Source: Planctomycetaceae bacterium (GTDB lineage Bacteria > Planctomycetota > Planctomycetia > Pirellulales > UBA1268). From it: a DNA stretch of 46,678 bases. The DNA is taken from the NCBI GenBank assembly GCA_021300535.1, contig JAJTED010000041.1, positions 1 through 46,678 of the forward strand. The letters are read 5' to 3'. A program made the position numbers and the translations under genes. How positions within the stretch are numbered: the first letter of the stretch is position 1; each line of letters begins with the position of its first letter. Under the pieces are notes generated by a model. The model worked only from the letters and a program-made list of their open reading frames with translations. It ran no database searches and had not been told where the DNA came from. Shown piece by piece: positions 15,826-24,156 of this stretch.

Positions 15826-17112
15826 ATGAGTGACGCCACCGAGCCGGGCAGTTATTTCGTCGCCAACTATCCGCCGTTCCCGCGGTGGCATGCGGACGCC
15901 GTGCCGGCGGTGCAGGCCGCCTTCGACGCCGCCCCCACCGCGGGCCCGCTCGGGCTCTACCTGCACGTGCCCTTCTGCCGGAAGCGGTGCAAGTTCTGCT
16001 ACTTCCGCGTCTACACCGATGTCGCAGCCGCCGACGTGGAGCGGTACTCGCAGGCCCTGGCCGGCGAGGCGGCCCTCGTGGCGGCCAGCCGCGCGATCGC
16101 CGGCCGACCGCTCAAGTACGTCTACTTCGGCGGCGGCACGCCGTCGTTTCTGTCCGTCAAGCAGCTCGAGCGGCTGGTCGCCGGGCTGCACGAGAGCTTC
16201 GGCTGGGACGCCGCCGAGGAGGTGACGTTCGAGTGCGAGCCCGGCACGCTCTCGGAGCCGAAGGTGCGGGCGCTCAAGGCGCTGGGCATGACGCGGATCT
16301 CGCTCGGCGTCGAGAACTTCGACGATCGGATCCTCGAGGCCAACGGCCGGGCCCACCTCTCCGCCGAGATCCTCCGCGCCTGGGAATGGATCCAGGCGGC
16401 CGGCTTCCCGAGCACGAACGTGGACCTGATCGCGGGCATGGTCGGTGAGACGTTCGCGTCGTGGCAGCGGACGGTCGAGCAGACGCTCGCCCTCGGCGCT
16501 GACAGCGTGACGATCTACCAGATGGAGCTCCCCTTCAACACGGTGTTCGTCAAGGATGCGAAGGACGGCGGCGGTGATGTGCCCGTCGCCGACTGGCCCA
16601 CGAAGCGGGCCTGGGTGGCGTGGGCGTTCGAGCGGTTCGAGGCCGCCGGCTACGTCGTCTCCAGCGGCTACACGCTCGTCCGCGATCCGCAGCGCGTGCA
16701 GTTCCGCTATCGCGACATGCTCTGGGAGGGCAGCGACCTGGCCGCGCTCGGCGTCGCCAGTTTCGGCCACCTCTCCGGCATCCACTATCAGAACGCCACG
16801 CACTGGGACGATTACCTGGGAGAAGTGGAGGCCGGACGGCTGCCGATCCGCCGCGGCCTCGTGCCCACGCCCCGCGAACTGCTGATCCGCGAGACCGTGC
16901 TCGGGCTCAAGAAGGGGCGGCTCGACGTGGAGCGACTGTGGCGGAAGTTCGGCGTCGATCCGCGGGTCGAGTGGGCCGACCAGTGGCGGGCGCTCGAGGC
17001 CGCCGGGCACCTGGCGGCCCGGGAGCCCGAGCCGGTGCTGTCCCGCGGCGGCCTGCTCCAGGTGGATTCGCTCCTGCCAGCATTTTTCGAGCCTGCGGCC
17101 AACGGGGGTTAG
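15826..17112 (+). CDS. Radical SAM protein of the HemN/HemW family
   Basis: The 428-residue protein has the HemW-type start of the barrel: GPLGLYLHVPFCRKRCKFCY with CxxxCxxC, then KYVYFGGGTPSFLSVKQL (GGGTPS), VTFECEPGTLSEPKVRAL, RISLGVENFDDRILEANGRA, TNVDLIAGMVGETFASW and a C-terminal domain with RYRDMLWEGSDLAALGVASF. True HemN adds a second SAM site and HemW often a YxxN cluster; the motif here followed by YFRVYT differs from both, so a dedicated enzyme or chaperone is possible. It lies 37 bp before the DUF116-prenyl synthase gene on the same strand, so it may act with it. Anaerobic coproporphyrinogen oxidase activity should not be assumed. Confidence 0.8.
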   Translation: MSDATEPGSYFVANYPPFPRWHADAVPAVQAAFDAAPTAGPLGLYLHVPFCRKRCKFCYFRVYTDVAAADVERYSQALAGEAALVAASRAIAGRPLKYVYFGGGTPSFLSVKQLERLVAGLHESFGWDAAEEVTFECEPGTLSEPKVRALKALGMTRISLGVENFDDRILEANGRAHLSAEILRAWEWIQAAGFPSTNVDLIAGMVGETFASWQRTVEQTLALGADSVTIYQMELPFNTVFVKDAKDGGGDVPVADWPTKRAWVAWAFERFEAAGYVVSSGYTLVRDPQRVQFRYRDMLWEGSDLAALGVASFGHLSGIHYQNATHWDDYLGEVEAGRLPIRRGLVPTPRELLIRETVLGLKKGRLDVERLWRKFGVDPRVEWADQWRALEAAGHLAAREPEPVLSRGGLLQVDSLLPAFFEPAANGG

Positions 17113-17134
17113 CCAAAGGTCGGGGGGGCGGTTC

Positions 17135-17140
17135 TAGAAT
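17135..17140 (+). promoter_or_regulatory. Candidate -10 box, leaderless start
   Basis: TAGAAT stands 9 nt before the ATG at 17150; no Shine-Dalgarno sequence. It suggests an own promoter inside the 37-bp gap. Confidence 0.4.
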
Positions 17141-17149
17141 CAGCGGATC

Positions 17150-19039
17150 ATGTCCTCCAAAGGCTATCGCGTGAATCCCTCCCCGGCCCTCGAGCGCCCT
17201 GCACCCCCAGCCTCCCCCGCCCCGCTCGCCTGCCCGGCGTCGCGGCAGCTCCGCGACCGCTTGCGGGCCATGGCGAGCGACCTGGTGGCCCGGTGGCGGG
17301 CCGACGGCATGCCGGCGGCTGCCCGCACGGCGGCCGGGCTCCGCAGCCAGGCGGAAGCCCTCGTCGCCCGCGCGGGAGGCACGGGCGACCTCGTCGGCTG
17401 GACGATGGTCACGATCGTCTCCGAGTATTGGCGGGAGCGGATCTCCGCGGGCCCGACGGGCCGGCGATTGTTGCTGCTGCCCGACTGTCCGTGTGCGGCT
17501 GGCAGCAGTGCGGACGAAGCGGTGCCGGCAGCGTGCGGCCCGGCCTGTGGCATCGCCACGATCTGGTCTGCGGCCCGCGACAGCGGCTGGGTGGTCCAGT
17601 CCACGTCGCAGGCCGTGGCGGCGATCGGTTCGCTGCTGACGGGGCAGTACGACGGCATCCTTGGCGTGGCGAAACTCGAGGACCTCGAAAAGGCGTTCGC
17701 AATGCTGCCGGCTTTCTCCCTGCCGGTCGCCGCGGTCCCCTATCGGCCTCACGGGCGGCCCGAGCCGGGCTGCTCGTGCGCCGACGCCGCCGCCGCGGCG
17801 GCGATCGACGTGGACTGGGTGCTCGGCCTGCTGGGGGTCGCGGGGGGATCGGTCGCGCCGATGGGCGACTACCTGCCGCTGTTGCGCGAGGCGGCCGAGA
17901 TGTTCGCCCCCGACGCACTCGCGGCTCTCGGTCACCGCCTGGGCATCGACGAGGCCTTGCCGGCGCCGGCGGCGTCCCAGGGTCTCACGCCGCTCGCGGC
18001 CACCGCCGCCATGGGGTCGGATTTTCTTTCCCGGGGTGGAAAATTCCTCCGGCCGTTCATCACCCTGGCCGCCTACGACGCCGTGCGGGCCGACCTCGCC
18101 GGCGGTCGGCACGGCGTGCGGGAGACGACCGGCTACGCCGCCGACACGGCGGTCGTCCGCGATTCGGTGAAGGCGGCCGCCGTCGCGATCGAGGTGTTTC
18201 ACAAGGCCTCGCTCGTGCACGACGACATCGAGGACGACGACGCCATGCGGTACGGCCGGCCCACGCTGCACCGGCAGCGCGGCGTGCCGGTGGCGATCAA
18301 CGTGGGCGACCACCTCGTCGGCCTCGGCTATCGGATCGTCTCCGGCCTCGCCGGCGTCGATGCGACCACGGCCCGCGACGTCGTGCGGCTGCTCGCCGAC
18401 GCACACGTGCGGCTCGCGCAGGGGCAGGGTGCGGAGCTGTGGTGGCGGGAGGATGGCGACAAGCAGCTCGCGCCCGAGGAGGCGCTGGCGATCTACGGCC
18501 TCAAGACGTCGCCGGCCTTCGAGGCGGCCGTCGCGATGGGCGTTCGCCTCGCGGGGGTGCTGCCGGCCGACGCGGCCGCCATCGACCGCTACGCGCTGCA
18601 CGTGGGCACGGGCTTTCAGGTGCTCAACGACCTCAAAGACTGGCAGGGCGACCTGGAGAACGCCCGGCAGGCGGCGGGCGACCTGCTCGGTGGCAGGCCA
18701 ACCGTCATGTGGGCCCTGGCGCTGGAGCGGTTGTCGGCGGAGGATGTGGCCACGCTCCGGGCTTTGGCCGCACGGGCCGGCACCGCCCCGGAGGCCGCGG
18801 CCGAGATCATCGCCGCCGCCCGCGACCTCTATATGCGAGCCGACGTGTTCACGCGGGCCGCGGCGATCGTGCGCGACCAACGGGCGCGGGCGGCCGCGGC
18901 CGTCGCCGGCTGCAAACTGCCCCGGCTGCGGGAGGTGCTGGAGTTTCTCCTCGACCTCGCCGTGCCCGAAGCGGCCTTTGAAGAGGGTTGTCCGTGCGCC
19001 GGGGGGGGCCCCCGCCACACTGCCGGACGTTTCGCATGA
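17150..19039 (+). CDS. DUF116 - polyprenyl diphosphate synthase fusion
   Basis: The 629-residue protein joins two domains. Residues about 35-220 resemble DUF116: RRLLLLPDCPCAAGSSADEA, then AACGPACGIATIWSAARDSG, a GILGVAKLEDLEKAF stretch and RPEPGCSCADA, giving several conserved cysteines that could bind a metal or FeS cluster. Residues about 280-600 are a trans-isoprenyl diphosphate synthase: SRGGKFLRPFITLAAYD, KASLVHDDIEDDDAMRYGRP with the first DDxxD-type motif, LHRQRGVPVAINVGDHLVGL and YGLKTSPAFEAAVAMGVRL. The second Asp-rich motif is altered (FQVLNDLKDWQGD). The synthase would extend allylic diphosphates with IPP. The fusion is the odd part; DUF116 has no settled function. The stop overlaps the next gene's start, so they are coupled. 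Confidence 0.85.
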   Translation: MSSKGYRVNPSPALERPAPPASPAPLACPASRQLRDRLRAMASDLVARWRADGMPAAARTAAGLRSQAEALVARAGGTGDLVGWTMVTIVSEYWRERISAGPTGRRLLLLPDCPCAAGSSADEAVPAACGPACGIATIWSAARDSGWVVQSTSQAVAAIGSLLTGQYDGILGVAKLEDLEKAFAMLPAFSLPVAAVPYRPHGRPEPGCSCADAAAAAAIDVDWVLGLLGVAGGSVAPMGDYLPLLREAAEMFAPDALAALGHRLGIDEALPAPAASQGLTPLAATAAMGSDFLSRGGKFLRPFITLAAYDAVRADLAGGRHGVRETTGYAADTAVVRDSVKAAAVAIEVFHKASLVHDDIEDDDAMRYGRPTLHRQRGVPVAINVGDHLVGLGYRIVSGLAGVDATTARDVVRLLADAHVRLAQGQGAELWWREDGDKQLAPEEALAIYGLKTSPAFEAAVAMGVRLAGVLPADAAAIDRYALHVGTGFQVLNDLKDWQGDLENARQAAGDLLGGRPTVMWALALERLSAEDVATLRALAARAGTAPEAAAEIIAAARDLYMRADVFTRAAAIVRDQRARAAAAVAGCKLPRLREVLEFLLDLAVPEAAFEEGCPCAGGGPRHTAGRFA

Positions 19040-19617
19040 TGCACTCCGCTGCCTCTCCTGCCGTCGCCCGAGCCCTCGATCTGGTGCGGGCCATGCACGG
19101 CGATCCGGCGGCGTTCGGCCGAATCCGCGAGGTGGTGGCGGATGCCGTCCCCGACGTGCCCCGTCGGCTGCTCGATCACCGCAGCCACATGACGGTGGCG
19201 ATGGAGCGGTTTCACGGCGCGCCCGTCGCGCTGCGGGTCGTTGCCGAACGGCCGGTTGCCACGAATGAGCCCGGCGAACGCTACGCCCGCGAGATTCTTC
19301 TCGTCCGTGGCGACGGCGCGGTCGTCCAGCACGGAATCGTGCAGATCGATTTCGACGCGGTTCCGAAAGCGACGGCAGACGCGATTCGCGCGAGACGCGC
19401 GCCCCTCGGCCGGATCCTGATCGACGCGGGCCTGTTGTGTGAGGTGCAGGACGTGCGGCTGCTCGAGATTTCGGCGGGGCCGCACCTGGCGAAACTGTTT
19501 GGCTGCGCGGCCGGTGCGCTGGTGTACGGCCGTGTCGCCGCGATCTGCGTCGCCGGCGTCGCGGCCGTGGAGCTGCTCGAGATCGTCGCGCCGACGCCGG
19601 TGATGTCGGCTCGGTAA
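19036..19617 (+). CDS. Chorismate pyruvate-lyase-like protein (UbiC fold)
   Basis: The 193-residue protein, from the ATG overlapping the prenyl synthase stop, resembles UbiC in its second half. YAREILLVRGDGAVVQHGIV matches the family's (W)LREILL..dG.p pattern, RRAPLGRILIDAGLL matches the PLG(R).L loop, LVYGRVAAICVAGVAAVELL and EIVAP match the final strand with its catalytic Glu. An Arg in the preceding VALRVVAERPVAT is placed like the substrate-binding Arg. UbiC makes 4-hydroxybenzoate from chorismate. Planctomycetes generally use menaquinone, so a ubiquinone role is unlikely. Coupling to a prenyl synthase hints at a prenylated aromatic product; that is inference. A distant relative with another substrate is equally possible. 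Confidence 0.55.
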   Translation: MMHSAASPAVARALDLVRAMHGDPAAFGRIREVVADAVPDVPRRLLDHRSHMTVAMERFHGAPVALRVVAERPVATNEPGERYAREILLVRGDGAVVQHGIVQIDFDAVPKATADAIRARRAPLGRILIDAGLLCEVQDVRLLEISAGPHLAKLFGCAAGALVYGRVAAICVAGVAAVELLEIVAPTPVMSAR

Positions 19618-20028
19618 CGCCGGCGGGCTGGGCCGGTGCCGGGGGCGAGGATTTTTTCGGGACTTCTCCCAAAACCTTGTGGGTCAGGGATTTGCGCCGT
19701 CTGGGGCGATATTGACTCGTCGCGAAAGCTACCTGTAGAGTTGGGACGTCTGGCAAGGATGGCATGCAGGGAAGCGGTTGAAGGAAGCGGAGTCCTTTCC
19801 CCCTCTTTCCCCGGCCTGCGTCATTGCGAGACCGGATACCCGGACGATCCGGGGCATTCGGAGAGTTGCGTCGGCATGGAATGCGACGTAGATGGCGACC
19901 GTTGTGGCGACGGCGTCAGGGACCGCTGCAAGGAGGCCTAGGCGTTCGGGGTCGAATCGTTCGCGAAGAATCCCGGACTGCCGTTTTTGACTAGCTGCAC
20001 CACGGCTAGGGAGAGGGTGGTAAAGCAG
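19618..20028. other. Intergenic region, long leader of the next regulator
   Basis: No gene is supported here. The region contains pyrimidine-rich tracts (CCTTTCCCCCTCTTTCCCC, 19793-19811) and a GAGAGGGTGG purine run just before the regulator start at 20029. No RNA family was recognised. Confidence 0.5.
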
Positions 20029-20616
20029 ATGCAGAAGACCGTTTACACGACCGGCGAAGCCGCCAAGATTTGCAAGGTGAGCCAGCAGACGATCATTCGC
20101 TGCTTCGACTCGGGGCAATTGAAGGGGTTCCGCGTGCCGGGCAGCCGGTTTCGGCGGATTCCACGAGATCAGCTGTTCCTGTTCATGCGGGACAACGGGA
20201 TTCCAACCGACGCGCTGGAAAGCGGCCGGCGGAAGATTCTCGTCGTGGACGACGACCAGGACCTCGTCGAGCTGATCACCGACGTGCTCGAGCGGGACGG
20301 CCGCTTCGAGACGCGGAGCGTGAACAACGGCTTCGACGCCGGCATGATGGTCAAGGACTACCGTCCTGACCTGATCGTGCTCGACGTCATGCTGCCGGAC
20401 ATCAATGGCAAGGAAGTCTGCCAGCGGGTGCGCAGCGACTCGACCATGGACGAGGTGCGGATCATCTGCATCTCCGGCATGTGCGAGCCCGACAAGATCG
20501 AGGACCTGAAGGCGTCCGGTGCCAACGAGTTCCTCCAAAAGCCCTTCGAGGCCGAGGTGCTCGTCGATCGAATCTGCAGCCTGCTCGACATCGAGTCGGG
20601 TGTCGCCGGCTCGTGA
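20029..20616 (+). CDS. Excisionase-type HTH plus receiver domain regulator
   Basis: The 195-residue protein has an N-terminal MerR/excisionase-like helix-turn-helix (YTTGEAAKICKVSQQTIIRC, then SGQLKGFRVPGSRFRRIPRD; residues 5-55). A CheY-like receiver follows at about 66-190: KILVVDDDQDLVELITDVLE, phosphoacceptor Asp in PDLIVLDVMLPDINGKEVCQ, Ser in IICISGM, Lys in EFLQKPFEAEVL. The order, DNA-binding first, is the reverse of classical response regulators. No kinase is adjacent; the nearest is at 21198, beyond a repeat element. A hairpin follows the stop. GAGAGGGTGG upstream supplies a ribosome site about 9 nt before ATG. Confidence 0.9.
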   Translation: MQKTVYTTGEAAKICKVSQQTIIRCFDSGQLKGFRVPGSRFRRIPRDQLFLFMRDNGIPTDALESGRRKILVVDDDQDLVELITDVLERDGRFETRSVNNGFDAGMMVKDYRPDLIVLDVMLPDINGKEVCQRVRSDSTMDEVRIICISGMCEPDKIEDLKASGANEFLQKPFEAEVLVDRICSLLDIESGVAGS

Positions 20617-20648
20617 GCCGGAGGCCCGCATCAGCATTGTTTTTCGGG

Positions 20649-20680
20649 GGCCGCCCGCATCCATTCGGGTGCGGGCGGCC
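20649..20680 (+). terminator. Strong hairpin after the HTH-receiver gene
   Basis: GGCCGCCCGCATCC and GGGTGCGGGCGGCC form a 14-bp stem (one G-U pair) with an ATTC loop, 33 nt after the stop. There is no T-tract after it, so it is a hairpin-only terminator or RNA-stability element. Confidence 0.5.
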
Positions 20681-20705
20681 GCTGGCTTGAGGCCGCCGTC
20701 CTGCC

Positions 20706-21166
20706 GTGCGCGTTTTGATGTTGCGCGTTCCCCAGTCTTGCTCTCAGCTTGACACGCGCGAACGGCACAAGAAGCCCCCGGCGGAAGCCGGGGAGGAAGG
20801 TTCACGCGAACTGCGGCATCGTGCCGCAGTTCGCTTGGCGGGCCTCCGCCCGCTCATAGTCAACCCGGCCCTCCGGGCCTGGAGTTCCCACAAGAAGCCC
20901 CCGGCAGAAGCCGGGGGACTCCGGGTCGCATGCCTTCCCAGGTGCCATGCAATGTGGGTTTGAGCCGCGAAATTGCGTGCCGTCATCTGGCATGGACGGC
21001 GGGGTGGTTTTCATGCCCGGAGTCCCCGGGTTTCCACCCGGGGCTTCTTGGACGGGCGCCGAGACCGATTTCCAATTCAAAGGATCTGCAACACAACGTT
21101 CGCAAGCGGATTGCTGCAGCGGCGACGCCCTGCCGAGCCACTCCGCGCAACATCAAAACGTGCGCA
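20706..21166. mobile_element. 461-bp element with terminal inverted repeats (MITE-like)
   Basis: The left end TGCGCGTTTTGATGTTGCGC and the right end GCGCAACATCAAAACGTGCG are inverted copies. Between them lie hairpin repeats in opposite directions: GAAGCCCCCGGCGGAAGCCG around 20770, a second such unit near 20895, and at about 20993-21052 a forward unit ending CCACCCGGGGCTTCTTGG. No open frame codes for a transposase. No target-site duplication is obvious. A half copy of the left side lies inverted at 535-845. It may be a non-autonomous element, or a cassette of hairpin repeats trimmed by shared ends. Confidence 0.55.
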
Positions 21167-21183
21167 ACCAGCCTGCGGTTCGC

Positions 21184-21189
21184 TATGCT
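21184..21189 (+). promoter_or_regulatory. Candidate -10 box, leaderless start
   Basis: GCTATGCT contains TATGCT, 8 nt before the ATG at 21198, just outside the right end of the repeat element. Confidence 0.35.
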
Positions 21190-21197
21190 CCATGCCC

Positions 21198-21986
21198 ATG
21201 ACAGGGGCCATGCGTCACGCCTTCGACCGACTGGCTTTTTTGGGGCGCCCGATCATGAATGACCCGCAGTTCGAGGCCGCGGTCGCAGAGGCCAGGCTGG
21301 AAGCGCTGCGCGAGTTCGCCTACGGTGCCGGCCACGAGATCAACAATCCGCTGGCCAATATCGCGGCCCGAGCCCAGGCGCTGCTCGTGGACGAACAGGA
21401 TCCCGAACGCCGCCGCCGGCTCTCCACGATCGTCGATCAGGCGTTTCGGGCCCGGGATATGATCGGTGGTCTGATGCTCTTCGCCCGCCCGCCGAGGCCA
21501 CAGCCGGCGGCGGTCCCGCTTGGCGACATTGTGCGGAGTGTGCTCGACCCGCTGCGGGGGCTGGCCGCCGCCCGCGGGCTGCGGCTGGAGTATGCCCCGC
21601 CCCCCATGCCGCTGGCGCTGCACGTCGATGCCGGCCAGTTGGCCGAGGCGCTGCGGGCGCTGGTGCAGAATGCCATCGAGGCCGTGGACGACGGCGGGCA
21701 TGTCACGGTCAGCGGCCGCGAGGCGGGGGGGATGGTCGAGATCGAAGTGGCCGACGACGGCCGCGGCATGGATGCCGCCACCCTGCGGCGGGCGTTCGAC
21801 CCGTTCTTCAGCGGCCGCGAAGCCGGCCGTGGCATCGGCCTCGGGTTGCCCAAGGCCTGGCGGCTCGTCGAACTCAACGGGGGCACGGTCGCCATCGACT
21901 CCCGGCCGGGCGGTGGCACCAGAGTGACGGTCGCCGTACCGATGGCGAGCGGGGAGCGTTTCAGCGGGGCGTCGAGCGGCCGTTAA
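21198..21986 (+). CDS. Soluble sensor histidine kinase (HisKA-HATPase)
   Basis: The 262-residue protein lacks membrane segments and a sensor domain. The HisKA helix carries the phosphorylated His in REFAYGAGHEINNPLANIAA (about residue 50). The HATPase part has the N box (ALRALVQNAIEAVDDGGHVT), the G1 box (VADDGRGMDAATLRRAFDPF, FFSGREAGRGIGLGLPKAWR) and the G2 region (GGTVAIDSRPGGGTRVTVAV). It is the NtrB/ZraS type. Starts at 21210 and 21255 also fit; 21198 was chosen because of the -10 box 8 nt upstream. No partner is adjacent; the receiver protein at 20029 is the closest candidate. Confidence 0.9.
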   Translation: MTGAMRHAFDRLAFLGRPIMNDPQFEAAVAEARLEALREFAYGAGHEINNPLANIAARAQALLVDEQDPERRRRLSTIVDQAFRARDMIGGLMLFARPPRPQPAAVPLGDIVRSVLDPLRGLAAARGLRLEYAPPPMPLALHVDAGQLAEALRALVQNAIEAVDDGGHVTVSGREAGGMVEIEVADDGRGMDAATLRRAFDPFFSGREAGRGIGLGLPKAWRLVELNGGTVAIDSRPGGGTRVTVAVPMASGERFSGASSGR

Positions 21987-22166
21987 AGGCAGCCCATTTT
22001 CCCTGGTGTGTTGTCCAGCATCCCGTGGCAGCCTGAAGTGCCCGCTTGGTGTGGGTCTTCCCTGCCGTCCGGCCTTGTCGCTGTTCGCGACGTTCTCTAT
22101 CCTCCCGGGAACTTTCCGGTTCGAGGGCGATGGATCGCCCGTTTCGCTCGCAGCAAGGATGTCGGC

Positions 22167-24156
22167 ATGAGTTTCACCGGATCGAGTTCCGCGTGCGCCG
22201 CAGAGGCTGGAGTCGTGGAGCGGCGACCGGCCGCGATGCATGGTCGTGGATCTCACTCCATCAAGCACGCGGTTCCACGCGACAGCGGCGGGGAGACCGA
22301 GATGCGGTTCGCCAAGGAGACGGCGGGCCGGGTCGCGGCCTGGCTCCAAGCCCGCCAGGCAGCTGACGGCCACTGGCGCGGCCCCCTCGAAGGGGACACG
22401 ATCCTGGAGAGCGAGTTCATTCTCATTCTCGCCTGGGCAGGCCGGCTCGACCGGCCCGACGTCCCCGGCGCGGCCCGCCGCATCCTGCGGCTGCAGCTTC
22501 CCGAGGGAGGCTGGGCGATCCACCCGGGCGGCCCAGTCGATGTCAGCGCCAGCGTCAAGGCATATCTCGCCCTGAAGCTCACCGGCCATGATCCCCGGTC
22601 GCCGGCCCTTGTCCGGGCCCGCGAGGCGATCGCCGCCGCCGGCGGTCCCTGGGCGGTCAACAGCTTCACGAAGTTCTACCTGGCGCTGCTCGGCCAGATG
22701 CCTTACTCCGCCTGCCCGGCGGTGCCGCCCGAGGCCCTTCAAGCCGCTGCGCCGCGTCCCGGCCGACTGCGGCATCGCCGAGCTGTTCGGTGAGCGGGAT
22801 CGCCACGGGGGTCCGCCCCCGGCCGATCGCAGCTTCTGGTCCCGATTCTTCCGCGGCACCGACCGGTTCATGAAGGCTTGCGAGGCGGTCGGCTTCATGC
22901 CGCTGCGGGCGCGGGCGATCCAGGCCTGCCGCCGCTGGATGCTGGAGCGGTTCGACGGCAGCGACGGCCTCGGCGCCATCTTCCCGCCGATCGTGTGGAG
23001 CATCGTCGCCCTGCGGGCCATGGGCTGCGCCGAGGATGCCCCGGAACTGAAGGAGTGCTGGCGGCAGCTCGACGCCCTCGTCGAGTTCGAGGCCGACGGC
23101 ACGACCCGGCTGGAGCCATGCCGTTCGCCCGTCTGGGACACGGCGATCACGCTCATCGGCCTCGTCGAGGCGGGTGCGGCCGGCGATCGCACCGTCGATG
23201 CCGACGCCCTCGCCCGGGCCGTGGACTGGCTGCTCGACAACGAGATCCGCGCTACGGGCGACTGGGCCCGGCGCACGCGGGCGGAGCCCTCGGGCTGGTG
23301 CTTCGAATACGCCAACCGCTTTTACCCCGACGTCGATGACACCGCGATGGTGGTCATCGCCCTGGCGACGTGGCGGGCGGCGGTTCGCCCCGCGCAGGCT
23401 CGGGCCGCGGCGGCGCGGACCGCGCGGGTCGACGCCGCGATCGGCCGCGCCGTGGCCTGGCTGGAGGCGATGCAGAACACCGACGGTGGCTGGGGAGCGT
23501 TCGACCGCGACAACGACTGCGAGCTGCTCTGCAAGGTGCCGTTCGCCGACCACAACGCGATGATCGATCCGAGTTCGCCCGATCTGGCTGGCCGGGTGCT
23601 CGAGGCCTTCGGAAAGACCGGCATGCGGCGCGGTCACCCGGCCGTCGAGCGGGCGATCGTCTACCTGGAGAAGACCCAGGAGGCCGACGGTTCATGGTAC
23701 GGCCGCTGGGGCGTGAACTACATCTACGGCACCTGGCAGGCACTGCAAGGATTGCAGGCGGTGGGCATGGCCCCGGCCGAACCGCTCGTCGCACGGGCCG
23801 CCGACTGGCTCGAGGCCCATCAGCAGCCTGATGGTGGCTGGGGCGAGTCGCCCGACAGCTACGCCGATCGGGCGCTCGCGGGGGTCGGGCCGGTCACCGC
23901 CTCGCAGACGGCATGGGCCGTGGCCGGCCTGGTGGCCGCGGGCCGCGGCGAGTCGCCGGCGGTCCACGCCGGTGTCCGCTGGCTGGTGCAGCGGCAGGAT
24001 GCCGACGGCACCTGGGAGCAGGAGGAGTTCACGGGCACCGGGTTCCCGCAGGTGTTCTACCTGAAATACCACTGGTATCCGATCTACTTCCCTCTGATCG
24101 CGCTGGTGCGGGCGGCCCGTCAGGCGGCCGGCCGGCGGATGGAGCGTGTCGCATGA
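22167..24156 (+). pseudogene. shc: Squalene-hopene cyclase, disrupted by a deletion and frameshift
   Basis: The gene codes for squalene-hopene cyclase, which folds squalene into hopene at the inner membrane. The first frame (to 22793) has ADGHWRGPLEGDTILESEFI and GQMPYSACPAVPPE. The second frame (to 24156) resumes with PLRRVPADCGIAELF and holds the catalytic DVDD in YPDVDDTAMVVIAL plus QW-type repeats (DGGWGAFDRDND, DGSWYGRWGVNYIYG, DGGWGESPDSY). Normally about 35 residues with the NxYxMSxWTR segment connect PPE to the PVRR region; here they are missing and the frame changes at about 22735. The remainder is well preserved, so the lesion is either recent or an assembly fault. The stop overlaps hpnH (ATGA). 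Confidence 0.85.

Noticed and set aside
16907-19765. 952-residue minus-strand frame over the DUF116-prenyl synthase
   Set aside because: Antisense to well-supported genes, low-complexity Arg-rich composition.
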